Assembly (NCBI RefSeq): GCF_008831285.2 | Contig: NC_045144.1 | Coordinates: forward strand, 930,001 to 994,000 | Length of the DNA stretch: 64,000 nt | Source: Nymphaea colorata | Lineage: Eukaryota; Streptophyta; Magnoliopsida; Nymphaeales; Nymphaeaceae | Direction of reading: 5' to 3' | In this document: positions 22,556-35,229 of the stretch, in pieces | How the letters are laid out: the number at the start of each line of letters is the position of its first letter | How positions within the stretch are numbered: the first letter of the stretch is position 1 | The notes under the pieces: generated by a model | What the model saw: the letters and a program-made list of their open reading frames with translations, nothing else | What the model was told of the DNA's origin: nothing | Databases searched by the model: none | Position numbers and translations under genes: made by a program

Positions 22556-23702
22556 AGAAAAATCTTAAAGGACTTGAGAAAATAACAAAAAAGTGATAAA
22601 TGGCAAGTCTACATCCACCGTAGTTTGCCAGCAATTTGATCCACACCTACGATTCATAATCTGTTTCTCTTTTGATCAAGTTGAAGGCCAAACAGCCCCT
22701 AATATCTACCATCTTCTGTTGCAGCATCGCTAAAGTGGTCACTGGTCATGACAACTAGACCAATCACAGATGCTCACAGCAGAAAGAAAATAGGAGCAAA
22801 ATGGAAAGTTGTGCTTATGGCAATTTTCAAAAGCAGCCTTCAGTGTTCAGGAGATGAGGAGTCCCCTCCTGGAAAAGAGAAGTTGTGGCAATCAACTGCA
22901 TGGACAAAAAACTTGCATAAGTAACTCTCCCTATGAGGCACATATCATTTGTAAGAAAGAACAAGAATTTGCTTCATACATATGGTCCTCTTCTACTTTA
23001 AGTCACTTTCTCATGTTTCTTCAATTTCTTCATTTTCCTTCATAATTAGATTTTCACGTGTACAAGGAAAAAAAAAATTGTTATAATACAGGGGTTTTCA
23101 TACAAGAACTTGCCAAAGTCCAGCTTGAACTCATATGACTGCAAACCTTCTACATCAAATGTGTGAAATATTTTGGAGGAAAAAATAATTCATAGGCACA
23201 CTATAATTGTGGTAATCTATAAAGCAATTGCCTCTTCCATAAAAAAAGGTAAAAAACAAACTGAAATTAGAACATAGTAACATAGTAGCATTAAAATCCT
23301 ATATCTAGTTGAACCCTTACTATCTTGGAGATGTTCAACAATGACATCAAAAGACAGTGGACACTTCTGTCAAGTACCAACAAGAACAAACGAGAACATC
23401 CTTTTCAGTGACAATGAAGCTCACATACCTCCTTTCTTTAATCGTTATTGACATCCCAAGCTGTGGAGGTGGCACCTTTAGTTGAACTTGATACGAGCAT
23501 CAGATGAAAATTGGTTTGGAAGAAGACAGAGCTTTACATGCTTGCATATCAGTGAGTACAATGCAAATGTCCCACCTGCAATAAAATTGAGCAACCAAAG
23601 GCAAGTCCTGCAATTAGATCTCATAACTAAGATTTAGCTATGAGGACAAAAAGAAAGCATGCTTTTAACTGTATGAATTGACATGTTAGCTCTGAAAATA
23701 AA
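22556..23702. repeat. Segmental duplication B, copy 2
   Basis: Matches 10122-11330. Its right end passes within about 65 bases into segment A copy 2, showing the ancestral order D-B-A. Confidence 0.88.
23428..23575 (-). pseudogene. HAK/KUP potassium transporter exon remnant, copy 2
   Basis: This second copy of the pseudo-exon at 11050-11202 reads GTFALYSLICKHVKLCLLPN, then QFSSDARIKF, and after the same frameshift QLKVPPPQLGMSITIKE. It is slightly closer to functional HAK/KUP transporters (Leu and Arg kept at SLIC and DARI). The frameshift falls at the same base as in copy 1, so the exon was dead before the duplication. Confidence 0.85.
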
Positions 23703-23767
23703 AACACAATATACGCACATTTGAACAATGGGCCCATAAGCCACAGTTTCCCCAATGCTGAATACTG

Positions 23768-26700
23768 CCCTCATTTATGGATAAACAAAACACATATTAG
23801 TCAAAATATGATAAATATCCATAACACTCAACTAACATGACACAAGAAGAAACTGAATACTAACCTGGTCCGAAACCATAAAGGACCCAACTGTCGAAGC
23901 GAAGGCATGGGTGGGTAGTTGGTGGCGATGAAGAATAACTCCACCTCATTTTGCAAAACCATGTATTGCAAGCCAAGACAAATATTAGATGAAGCCAAGA
24001 ACAAAATTCATGCAACTTCAAAGGATAGAACTTTTCAAAAACGTCACAGTTCAAAATCGACCAGTTCTTTTGAAAACAGATAAGAGATCTTCCATGATAG
24101 CCTCAACCCTAAGTCTAGGTTATGTCATTTAAAAACACGATAAAGACATTTCAACGGGTTGAAGACATTCGGTTAAGATGGAATTACGGGTCAGGTACCC
24201 AAATGATGTGCCTCTCCTAAGACAAAGGAAAAGATGGACAAATTGTCACATTCAACATAAGTGAACTAGGTTTGAAGAGTTCCATCTATTCCACGAATGG
24301 ACTAGTAGTTTGTTAATGAAATGGCAAACACCTTTCAAGACCAAAGGGGATTGGTTAGTTCCTCTTATGCCAAGAAAACCTCGAAATATGACAAAAGATG
24401 TCAAATTTTGACTTTGAAATAGTTCAAAATTATCACTTTAACTCATAAGCTTGAGTGCTCGTGTTGTGCAAGTAATATGTCATTCACTTATCCATAGTAC
24501 CATACAAGGATTAGGATTCATTTCGCATCAATGTCGTCGAACCTCTAGAAGGGATATCTTTCAATTTCCAAAATGTACCATAAAGGAATAATCCGCGACA
24601 TCTTAGCTAATAAAAAAAAAGGAGCAGATATTGACCCCAAATTCGCACATCCACAAAAGATCGTTACATTCAATTCCTGCGAGTTCAACCTTCATGTCTT
24701 TCATCTTTTGGCAGGCACCTTTTGTTTTTTTTTTTCTTAGTTTTTTTTGTTTTTCTTTCTTTTGCATTTAGCTTTTTGCTATTTTTTTTTCTTTGATTTC
24801 GTTTTCAGGCCGACCTTCACCTTCAAGGGAATACCTCACCACCTCAAAGGCTACTACGAAGCTCCACTGATTTGGTGGTTATGTGTAGCTTTGTCACGTG
24901 TCCAACCTGCTTCACCTTACGGGTTTTCGACGAGCCAAAGGTTCGTAAGTCATTATCTTCGCGAAATAGACATAAATCAGCTTTATGCCTACTCGGTACT
25001 CTTGATGGCTGACTTAGAGGAACAACTACACAAGCCCCGAGCCAATCTCTCAACACTCATTTTGCTACCTGCCAAGATCTTACAGAGCATTGTGGCTTCT
25101 CTCTCAGTATATATTCATGTTAAATCCTTGCAAATGTTTGAACACCAGAGTCAATAGTATTTCCTAGTCTTAATTTTCTCGGCTTCATAGGAGTTTTCCT
25201 TACTGTTCAGATCCAGGATTTTTTCAGCTTTCCTCTTCCATTGCTTGACAACAAAAACTTGATAGTTTCTCCTACTCGAGAAGATCCTAAGAGTAAAGCA
25301 AAGACATATCATTATGAGCGAAGGCATTTTTAAAATGTTTTTAAACAAAATTAAAATTTTTTTTACTTTACAAATGTTCTTGACATCAAATGGTATATCA
25401 CGAGGAGGCATGAACTCTACTTCCTAAAGAGATGGGTGAATGCAAAACAAGATGGGTAGACTGAGTAAGAGGCAAACTTTTCGACTTCTGATAGGTTCAC
25501 AAATCTGGTTTAAAAAGACATTATATTGTAAAGAACCGATATGAAAACTAAGGATTTTTTTACTCTATAGAAGTAGAGGATTTTAGAAAACCAAAATTCA
25601 GATTTTTTTGAACAATTTTGGTATTTTTTTATTCTTCCCAATTTCTGTACAAAGTAGAACAAAATAAAAGTTCTCAAAAACAATTTTTCCTAATTAAACT
25701 ATTAAAGGTCAGTAAAAAACCCACAAATTCAGAAAACTATAATCACATGCAAGAAGATCGAAACACAAAATGCTTGCACCAAAGATGAATATACAACACT
25801 CAAGCACACAGGGCACGAATAATACAAATACAAAGAAGAAATCACACTATGTTATTCTATACAATTTATAGAAAACAGATTTCCTCTTCAAAGAATAGAG
25901 TAACTCACTTCTTGTAATGGACCATCAACCTTCATCGTATTCCCAAAGGTTACCATGACAATTAATTGGTGCTGCATTAAAAGGAAACATTTTTTGACAA
26001 TAAGACTGTCTTAGACAAGTGCAGTCCACCAATTAAGAAGGAAAGAAAGAAAAAAAGGAAAAAAATGCATACCCGATAACGACTGCTAAAGCCTGTCTAC
26101 AACAATGTGCTGCCTCATTGAGCCTTCCCTTTCTCACGACAAATTTGACCCGCCATCAGCAGAATTAGGTCACAAGTCATAACTGCAAATACAAGAAAAG
26201 CGGAATTATAGGAAAGATCTAAGCAATATTTAGAACTAGTCAAGGATAGGAGAAGAAACCATACGATTTGAAAGCCAATAATGTCATTAATGCTAGGAAG
26301 TACAATAGACAGACCCAAATTTAACTAAACAGATGAAGGTATTTAGCAGCCAACAAAGAAAAGCGACAACGTAGGAAAGTCCGATATTCATATAACATCC
26401 ATGTTGTAAGCAAACACTTTTCTAAAGCACGCTAGTTGATAGCTAGAAGGTGTCGCTGTGACCAATAGGTCACAGGCTGACAGCAACAATTTTGATAGCG
26501 AGATGATCACATCTGCTATAATGCATTGACTTTAACAATATGCAGCCTTTTTTATTTTGATACTTTGATCATACAAGCCAATAGTATTTTACTGTATTTA
26601 TGTTAACATTTAAATATAAAAACGGCTTTCTAATTAAAATTTCAAAATTTTTAAAAGAGCATCCAACAAATCGTAATACCACAAAACAAATGCATTAGAA

Positions 26701-27474
26701 TGAGATCCAGGAGCAAAGACTGAAAAACCATCCATACTGATTGAAACTGAATGCAAATCAGTGACGGAGCCACATATGAACTGCCCACATCAGCCCTTCA
26801 ATGTTTCTTTATTTTCACATTAACATATTCAAATATTTGTATGTATGAATGTATGTATATGTACATATATATATATATATATATAAGTGCCCTTTCGGAT
26901 ATGAAAATCTGCTACTGGAGCAAATGCTAGTGATTGAGCCTTTCCAGTACCTAACAACGGAGTCACAACAGAGAAACGCTATGAGAAGAGATCTGTAGGT
27001 CAATAGCTTTTTATATTTAAAAAAAAAATTGTGGTCAATTGGTGGGGTTTCAGTATTTAAAGATTAAGAGAGACAATTTAATAATCATTAAAGGGAAGAG
27101 GAGCAGAAAGAAGACAACAAGGAATCATCTTTCTATCATCAGTTTAACCATATTTACTGCCTCAATGAGGTCTACAATAAAAAAAAAGGAGCTTAAGGGG
27201 ACAAAAAGAGAGATCCCCTATGTGGGGGAGACTGCCGGTTAGATGTCGTCCCTCGTTGATCTGTACGGTGGACAGATATCTACTGGTCTCTCGTATGGTT
27301 CCAAACAAAGAAGACATGATATAGGGCATTAACCGGCTCTGCTACCAATTGTTTGTTGAAAGAATCTAGATTCACATGCACAAGTTCACACGTAGATATA
27401 AACCGGTCAGATGCTTATCGGTTCTTGTCATGATACACAACGAGAGAAGAATGAAGAATGAAGATGGATAATCA
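23768..27474. repeat. Segmental duplication A, copy 2
   Basis: This near-identical copy of 1-3709 has position 23768 equivalent to position 1. It contains the longer (TA)n tract near 26864-26885 and the same broken short frames. The right end stops in the shortened ATGAAGA tract. A plus-strand copia fragment begins about 65 bases beyond. Confidence 0.9.
27335..27474 (-). mobile_element. LTR end plus tRNA-Met primer site (remnant, copy 2)
   Basis: This is the duplicate of the signature at 3556-3709: minus TGGTAGCAGAGCC at 27347-27335, two bases from an LTR end in CA. The LTR is truncated at the duplication boundary. Confidence 0.5.
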
Positions 27475-27539
27475 ATTACAAGTTCTTCATCTTCCCTTGA
27501 ATCTTTGATATGTCAGCAAGATTACAAAGGAGTTGAATT

Positions 27540-29162
27540 GTGAACTCTGCAAATCGTTGTGTTTTACAGGACTTGGTGACAGGGAAGAGGATTGGGATTG
27601 GTTTGGTGTCTGAAGGCTTATATCGACTTCCCATCCATGTGGCCAATTCTCTTATGACAGCAGTTAGCAGGACCGAGAAGAAGAGAGAAGATTGTCTTCA
27701 GTTATTTTTGTATTGGCATGAACACCTTGGACATCCCCGTTTTGGAGTTTTGAAACAGCTATTTCCTGAATTATGTTCTAATTTGATCATATCTATGATA
27801 TCTTGTGATGTATGTCAATTTGCTAAACATGTTAGGGCTTCTTACCCTGTTTCAAACAATCTTGCTAATGAAAATTTTTCTCTGATTCATTCCGATGTGT
27901 GGGGGCCTTCTGGAATTCATACCCGTTGTGGTGGTTTTCAGTATTTTATAACCTTTATAGATGATTACTTAAGGAATACCTTTGTTTACCTGTTGAAAGA
28001 TCGTAGTGAAGTGTCGCATATCATAGAGACCTTCTTTGTTCTTGTGGAGAACCAATATGGTGGTTCCGTTAAGATTTATGTTTGTCAAGCTGTTGAGGAT
28101 TTCCTTTGAAAACTGGCGATTGTTCATTAGACATCTTGCAGTTGTACCCCTCCTCAAAATGGGCTCGCTGAGAGGAAAAATCGTCAGCTGCTTAATGTCA
28201 CCAGAGTCCTCTTGTTTCAAAGAAATCTTCTGAAACATTATTGGGGAGATGTTGTTCTTACTCGTGCATACTTGATTAACCGCATGCCTAGTCGTGTGTT
28301 AAATGGGCGAACCTTCCACTCTATGCTTCCAGGGAATCATCAACCATTTCATCTTCCCTCTCGTGTCTTAGGATATGTTTGCTTCATTCATGATCACAGC
28401 CCTATAGTCAAAAAACTTGATCTAAGGTCAATCAAGGGAATATTTATTGGGTATCCTCATACTCAAAAGGGGTATAAATGTCTTGATCCCACCACTGGTC
28501 GTGTTTACACGTTACCAAGGATGTCACATTCTCGGAACATGTCTCTTATTTTGGTGAGAATTCTCTTTAGGGGGAGAAGTCTATGTCAGGGGAAGAGTAT
28601 TATCTGAGTCAGGAAATTTCTTGGAGTACAAGCGAGAAGAGAGTCCACCGTTTGTTGAGGTGCTTGAACATCAAAGGAATGAAGGATGTTCCACTGGGAC
28701 GGAAGAGGAATGTAGTCGTTTATTTGGGCAGGTGTACTCTAGGCGAAGAGTTTGTATAGATAAGGTGACTGATGGTGATAATTTTACTCCTAATCCCAAT
28801 CCTTCTTCTTCCCTGGATGACCCAAGTCATGCTCAGGAAGACATTCAGACAGAAACTGTTCAGACAGAAACTAAAAAGGAGGAGCTTCCCACTGATTGTT
28901 CAACTATTTGCTTGGAGTCCAAGATGCTGACAATGCTGACACAATGTGTTGAATTGTCAATCCTACTGATTGTTCAACTATTTGCAGAAAAGAATAATAC
29001 ATTCTCTTCAAAATGCATGCTTGAAACAAAACGTGAAAGGGGTGGAAAGAAACAATACATCCTCATCACACAATCGGAGTCCTGTCAGACCTCTGCAAAC
29101 GGCTTGTAGATGAACATTCAACTTCAAAAATTGCAATGGTACATTGATGCATAGGGGGAGGT
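27540..29162 (+). mobile_element. Truncated Ty1/copia pol (pre-integrase to linker)
   Basis: The frame 27540-28109 carries the pre-integrase domain (CVLQDLVTGKRIGIG, the zinc-binding WHEHLGHPRF...CDVCQFAKH) and the start of the integrase core (LIHSDVWGPSG). After a deletion or frameshift, 28212-28607 carries the integrase C-terminal part (YLINRMPSRVL, RSIKGIFIGYPHTQKGYKC). The frame 28621-29109 corresponds to the Ser/Pro-rich linker (LFGQVYSRRRVC). Reverse transcriptase and RNase H are absent. A purine tract ATAGGGGGAG at 29151-29160 is followed by TGATAAAATG, possibly the start of a 3' LTR, which would imply an internal deletion of the RT region. I see no 5' LTR. Confidence 0.88.
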
Positions 29163-29599
29163 GATAAAATGCTCATAATCCCTTTCTTCACAACCACCGA
29201 CTACCAATTTTAAGAGAAAATACAATGCATGCAGAATCAATGATCAAATCTTTATAGATCATCCTATTGCCTCCTTGTTCTACTATACCATCAACAATTA
29301 TGAAGACAGGTAGAGTCTCCCCTACAAAAAAGCATATTCAAGTGTCATACGCACTCAAGAGAGAAAGGGCCTAGCCTTTGCAATAAATAAGAGGCTTGAA
29401 GTGAGAAACAAAACAAAGTAAAGATACCAATGTAGAAGAAGTAGCAGCAAATATAGATGACTATAAAACTCCAGTATACACATGCATCCTTATGCCTGGG
29501 TATAGCCATGACATGTGCAACTAACGTACCTGCATTTAAATAGAATCACAAGCTCAATGAAGAGAACACGACAGTTACTGCAACTACTTTAACTAAAAC
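29163..29599. other. Unassigned, possible 3' LTR of the truncated copia
   Basis: This sequence follows the putative purine tract. I could not find a second copy in the window, so an LTR assignment is only possible. No coding features are seen. Confidence 0.3.
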
Positions 29600-30790
29600 T
29601 CAAACAAGCATGGCATACATATTATAATGTATATTATATGTACATTGTACACATGTACAATTGTACATACATATTATAATGTACATTATATATATATATA
29701 TATATATATATTGTATATATTGTTATATACTATATATGTATGCATACATGTACAGATTTGTATATGTATATATACACATGTACATATACATACATACGGT
29801 TTATTAATTAAGCATACATATTATGTATGTATAATATATAATATAATATATGTGTATATACGTATATTATTATATATGTAATTATAACTATTAATAAAAT
29901 TGTAACATGTATTATACATATATATTGTCTTACATCTGTAATAATGTATAGTATATGTCATATATAATACTTATATATCTCATATATTACTTCATATGTA
30001 CATAGTGCTACATACATGTTATATGTTAACGCATACGAATATTATAAATATACATATACATTTTATACAATTATATATAAAATTTATGTAATACACATAT
30101 GTACAATTATAATAGTTATATATACATACCATAGTGAACAGATTAGTTATTCTTTATGACAGACTATACAATATAAGATGTATTATATTGGGACTAGATA
30201 TTCCCAGTATATTGGGTTAGACCCCTACACAGGCACTATTTACCATGCTTATGACTATGTATATATATTACACTATTATATTGGTCCCTATACACAATAG
30301 TAACCATGTATATAGTTATCTAATATGGTAATACTGGGCCAATAGGGTACATACTTACGGGATTGGTAACATAGGTATATGATGTTATAGATATGGTACA
30401 TGCACAAACATATTATATAACCATGTACTAAATAGCGTACATTTACTTATACAGCCCACCATATATAAGTATATTTATGGCCATAACCCCTATACAGTTA
30501 CAACCAAATAACATGGCTTATCATCCTATTGGTTATATATATTAGGGTCCTTATGACCATTATATGTATACATCTTTATATAGTAATATGAATAGTAACT
30601 TATACATTATACTATACTGGTTATAGCATATAACAAGTCTTGCCGTAATATGATGAAGGTACCATACTTCACCAAGGGTAAACATATATTAAAAAGTAAT
30701 AACATGGTTATAGGGCTATGAACCTATTCTGATCATAATACTATATTATGACCTCTAATAACATAACACCAGTTGCCTTATATTAAATGG
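29600..30790. repeat. Extreme TA-rich low-complexity stretch
   Basis: About 1.2 kb is dominated by TATA, GTATAC, TACATA and similar short self-complementary words. It grades from nearly pure TA on the left to a mix rich in TAT/ATA/CCATA words on the right (from about 30180). It has no coding frame of note and no clear repeat unit. It may be an expanded and decayed microsatellite or an AT-rich MITE cluster. Confidence 0.7.
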
Positions 30791-30999
30791 GATAATACTC
30801 AAAAACAATAGTGCTATGTCTGGTAGAAAGCTTTGTCAATCCGTGAACTTTGGAAGACTTGAACAGAAATTACAATCATTTGCTGATTTATATGCAAAAA
30901 AAGGTAACTCAACTTCGGAAAGTGTAAATTTAATGAGACGCACAAGGATGATTGAGGGGCTTCTTAGTTATTTCCATGCCAAGCATTGCATGTACAAGC

Positions 31000-32252
31000 A
31001 AGAAGAAATGACCAGGCTGCACACATTATCTATGTCACCAGCTTGCAGTTGGGTTGACTGAATGATGATGTTACACCTTCCAACACATACATCCTACTGT
31101 TATTATTTGGCAAAAATAGAAATTGAAATACCCAATCATTTCCATTTGCATCCCGAATCCTAAAAGGCAGTCCTTCAGGATGAGAAATTGCTGGGAAGTA
31201 TGTCTGTTCAAGATTAAGAATTGCATAAGAATCAAGCATATGAGTGTACCAAAAACCAAATTTAATTGAAGGAAGTCCAAGGAAGAAAGCAGTCTAAACA
31301 AGTTAGCCGCTCTAGTATATGGCAAGACAAGAGGACGAAAAAGTCTAACATGGTCTTAGTTTCAGAAAAGACAACAATAAAAATTTCAGTAACATACCTC
31401 TACACACTTTTTTGGCACATTTTTGGCAGCTCCAGGCACCCTATCCGACCTGCATCACTAGCACTCAATGTTTTCTCAAATAAAGGGGTGATAATAGAAT
31501 TTGAGCTTACAGAAGGTCAAGGATCACATGGAGGACTTGGATTCACTATAATATCAACAAATCAAGTGAAAATTTTGGAGTGAATCAATCACTCCAAGCA
31601 AATATGCTTTATGGGACAATTCTCAAACTACGTAGTGGTGGATACTCTCCTGATATTTTCTGAAGCTCCTGATTGCTGCTGATCCTTGGCCAACATCAAG
31701 AAAGGATAGACTGATTTCTTGCCCGTCCTTCAGTGCGATGCCTTGCCATGGTGGCCTGATTTTTTGCCTCTTTAGAAAAGTTCAGTTCAGTATGAAAGCT
31801 GGAAGGATTTCCTGTTGCAACATAGAAGTGCATGAGATCCAGAAGGCTTGCTTGCTTGAATACCTTGCTTCATTGTCCTTCAGAGAAGCAGACCGTTGTG
31901 TTACATTTTGGCATGAACCAGACGATCATGTTTTGACCATCAAGAGATTTCTTGAACTTATGATCATGTTGCTTTCAGTTTCATGGATCTTTCTTCCTTT
32001 CACATGCTTGGTATCCAGCAAGCCTCCTATATTATCTTGAACCAATGCACCTAAAGGACTCCGCACATTAATTTCTGAATTCCCAATGTCAATCTTGTTC
32101 TGTGCAGGGAGCTTGAAGTTACCACCTGCTTCCTTTTCAAATACATTTTGATTGCCGGACCTTAATCTCCATCCTTTCCACCACCTCTCCGATGACGAGG
32201 TTCCACACTTCGGGTTGAAGCAGCTCTTCGAGAAAGAGGAGGGCGCGGCCAT
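31000..32252 (-). pseudogene. VAL/HSI2-type B3-domain repressor pseudogene
   Basis: From an ATG at 32252 the minus strand reads CFNPKCGTSSSERWWKGWRL, then RSG, which is the N-terminal zinc-finger start of VAL proteins. Near 31690 it reads RTEGRARNQSIL, a TGA stop, WPRI, then NQELQKISG, the conserved linker before the B3 domain. At 31410-31500 it reads [18 protein letters not shown], ending at a donor GTATGT. After an acceptor near 31222 it reads [37 protein letters not shown], then GVT. A one-base deletion then shifts the frame to [14 protein letters not shown] proteins are nuclear B3 repressors that recruit silencing factors to RY motifs. Most of the zinc finger and everything after B3 are missing. 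The retained B3 intron argues against a processed copy. Confidence 0.92.
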
Positions 32253-33204
32253 CTCCTCCAACCGGAAACAACAATAACCAGAACAAACTCTGAGCCCGCG
32301 AAGAGTATTTGTAGGGCGAACTAAAACACGCAACAACGCCAAGACTAGAAAAAGGAAATCCGCAAACTTCTTGATCAATCTTCCAGCAAGCGAGAAAAGA
32401 GGGGAGAACCAGATGGTTTCAAGAGTCTAATTCGTGTATGTCTCTTCAAGAGTCTAACTCATGTATGTCTCTTCCTCCTCCTCCTGCATCTGCCACCACC
32501 GCTGCTGTGGCTGCCGGTGCTTTGGCTGGCCTTTGCTCGTTCAGTGTCGTCGTCTCCCTCATCGCTGTCATTGATTCCCATTACACCTTGGCATCTCATC
32601 TACCAATAGATACTAGTACAATAGAAATATTTTTTCCCCTTGTTGTCATATGTTCAAGCATCAGTCCGAGTAGGACCATTCTCATACAATAGAACCAAAT
32701 TTTCATTAGATTTTATTCTGAAACGGAAGCTTTTGGGGACTCCAAAAGGTAGGAGGTTGTCTTTACGAATTTCTTCTCTTGCTGGAACAACTGCATTCTG
32801 AGAAAACAAAACTTTTCTAGCACTCTAGAGACGAAGCTTGGCATGGAGGCTTCCATGTTAGCAACACATGATTCTATCATAACTGAGTTGGATGTGAACA
32901 AAATAGCTTGGCATATTTTAAAATGTAGGCTCCCAAGTTAGCAAACACATGATTGTATCATAACCAAGTTGGATGTAAGATGCAAAGTGGTTCTCATAGA
33001 TATTCCGTCAGGCAACCTACAAACCTAAGCGATGTATGATATGTAATTCAAAGACTATATCATAATGTGACACAACCAACACACCCATGAATTTGATCAG
33101 ATCATACTTATCAAAAGAATCAAGTTGTCACGGGCTGACTTTTTCAAGTCTATTTGGCCAATGGGGTGCTAAGGGATAGTTGGTCCACAACACAAGTGAA
33201 GGCA
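32253..33204. other. Unassigned, with a short tandem duplication
   Basis: There is no recognisable gene. The plus-strand frame at 32438-32692 is Ala/Ser-rich and hydrophobic without a family match. At 32848-32902 and 32925-32977 a block containing CATGATT and TATCATAAC occurs twice in tandem with about 80% identity by eye. Confidence 0.5.
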
Positions 33205-34305
33205 ATGAAATGAAAACCAAACAACTAAGACAATTAAGATGGAATGATGGTTCTGGTTTAATCTTCTATCCTGAAAGGCATGTCTCTCTTAAGATAGAGG
33301 AGATGATGGGGCATGACACTCAACTTGGGTATATGAGAGGTTTTGTGTATTCAATTAATGTACTAGTAGCTTGGTAATGAAAGGGGCAATATATTACAAG
33401 ACCAAAGAGGGATTGGGTTAGTTTCTCCTACACTCAGAAAACCAAGAAATATAACAAGAGATGTCAAGCTTTTAGTTTGAAATAGTTCATAAATCATCCA
33501 TCAACTCATAAGCTTGAGTGCTCGTGTTGTGCAAATAATATGTCTTTCATTTACTCATAGTACTATACAAGCATCAAGATCCATTTCACATAATTGTTGT
33601 TGAATCTCTAGAAGGAATCTCTCTCAATTTCCAAAATATGAACATAAAGGAATGGTCCTCAACATCTCAGGAAATCAAAAAGAGGAGTAGAATTGACTCC
33701 AAAATTACACATCTGCAAAAGACTGTCGCATCCAATTTCTACAAGTTCAGCCATCATGCCTTTCATTCTTGACAGATACTTTTGATTTTTTTGTTTTTTT
33801 TTTCTTTGTTTCGTTCCTTCTTTTGCATTTGGCTTTTTGCCTTTTGATTTCATTTTTCAGTCAACCTTCACCTTTGAGGGAATACCTCACCACCCCAAAG
33901 GCTACTATGAAGCTCCACCACTTTGGTGGTTATATGTAGTTTTGTCACGTATCCAACCCGCTTCACTTACGGGCTTCAACGATCCAAAAGTTCATAAGTC
34001 GTAATCTTCGCGGCATAGACATAAATCACCTATATGCCTACCCGGTACTCTCGATTACCGACCTAAAGGAATAACTACACAAGCCCCGAGCCCATCTCTC
34101 AACTCTCATTTTGCTACCTGTCAAGATTTTACAGAGCATTATGGCTTCTCTCTTAGAGTATTTTCTTGCTAAATCCTTGTAGATGATTAATTAGCAGAGT
34201 CAATAGCATCTCCTATTCTTGACTTTCTCAGCTTCATAGGATTTTTTCTCATTGTTCATACTCAAGATTTTTTGAGTTTTCCTCTTCCATTGATTGACGA
34301 CAAAG
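33205..34305. repeat. Diverged third copy of part of segment A
   Basis: This corresponds to positions about 370-1480 of segment A. It shares CTCATAAGCTTGAGTGCTCG, the poly-T run, the AATACCTCACCACC block and the TCTTGACTTTCTCAGCTTCA end, at a visibly lower identity than A to A'. It ends where the aspartic protease remnant begins, so the repeat and the protease share a junction at about 34300. Its dispersal suggests that this part of A is itself an old mobile repeat. Confidence 0.85.
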
Positions 34306-35085
34306 GGTCCCTTGCTCTCGAAAGATTTTGGTTTGAGGTGGCACTGATGGCACCATCAAGCTTCCGACAATCGCCTTTGGTTGCATTCATAAAGAAAATA
34401 GTGTTGAATCCGAAAATCTTGTACATCCTAGTCTTGTTGGCCTCAGGCCAGGATCTCTTTCACTTGTTAGTCACAACGGCTTCTTTATTAACCATAAATT
34501 TGCTTACAGTCTTCCTCTCCATAGCAAGAAAAATAATGTCATTGAGTAGATCAAATTCTGTGAGGAGGTCGTGTTCTTCGGAACCCAAGAGGTTCAACAG
34601 GTGCCAATGGAAGCAAATGCAGCTCAAGGCACTTTCTATACATTCACACTAGATTACATAAATGTGGGAACAACAGACTCACAATATAGTTTGGAGGTGC
34701 ACAGACGGCAACATGGTTGGGATATGCCTGGATCAATTATGATAGACTCAGGTGCCACACTGACTATCTTGCCAAAGATGTGTATGATCAAGTGGCAAAC
34801 GCGGTGACTAATGTCAGAAACCATAAACGCTTCTATCATCCTAACCAAGATTACAAGTGTTAAAATGTAGAGAATAATGGTGATCCATATTAAATATTGC
34901 TGGAGATGACCTTTCATTCCACCAACGCAGACTTGAAGCTGCCACCTTCAAATATCTTTTGGATGTATAGAAGTGCGACAGCTAGCTTAGCAATTTTTGG
35001 GAATGTTTTCCAGCAGAACATGCATGCGAAATATGATTTGGGTAGGGGCTGCTTTCTTTTGCACCAATTGAATGTACTCAGGGCT
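34298..35085 (+). pseudogene. CDR1/nepenthesin-like aspartic protease pseudogene
   Basis: Successive plus-strand pieces read DKGSLALERFWFE, then after a frameshift KLPTIAFGCIHKENS, GLRPGSLSLVS and KFAYSLPL, then a TAG, VVFFGTQEVQQ, FYTFTLDYINVG, the second catalytic motif MIDSGATLTILP, and after another frameshift DVYDQVANAV. After a gap it continues TNADLKLPPSN and LAIFGNVFQQNMHAKYDLG. This is the order of plant A1B aspartic proteases such as CDR1, which are secreted and linked to disease resistance and seed or pollen roles. The N-terminal half with the first DTGS site is missing. Frameshifts and stops make it non-functional. Confidence 0.92.
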
Positions 35086-35093
35086 AAAGGTGT

Positions 35094-35096
<3 letters not shown>

Positions 35097-35181
<85 letters not shown>

Positions 35182-35191
35182 TATATATATA
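35097..35191. repeat. (TA)n microsatellite
   Basis: A nearly uninterrupted TA dinucleotide tract of about 90 bases. It precedes the assembly gap and may have caused it. Confidence 0.95.
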
Positions 35192-35229
35192 TTTCATGAT
35201 GATCTACGTGGTTCTCTGTACTAGTCTAC

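Noticed and set aside
29627-29881. 84-codon Tyr/Ile-rich frame
   Set aside because: A pure product of the TA-rich repeat with no coding value.
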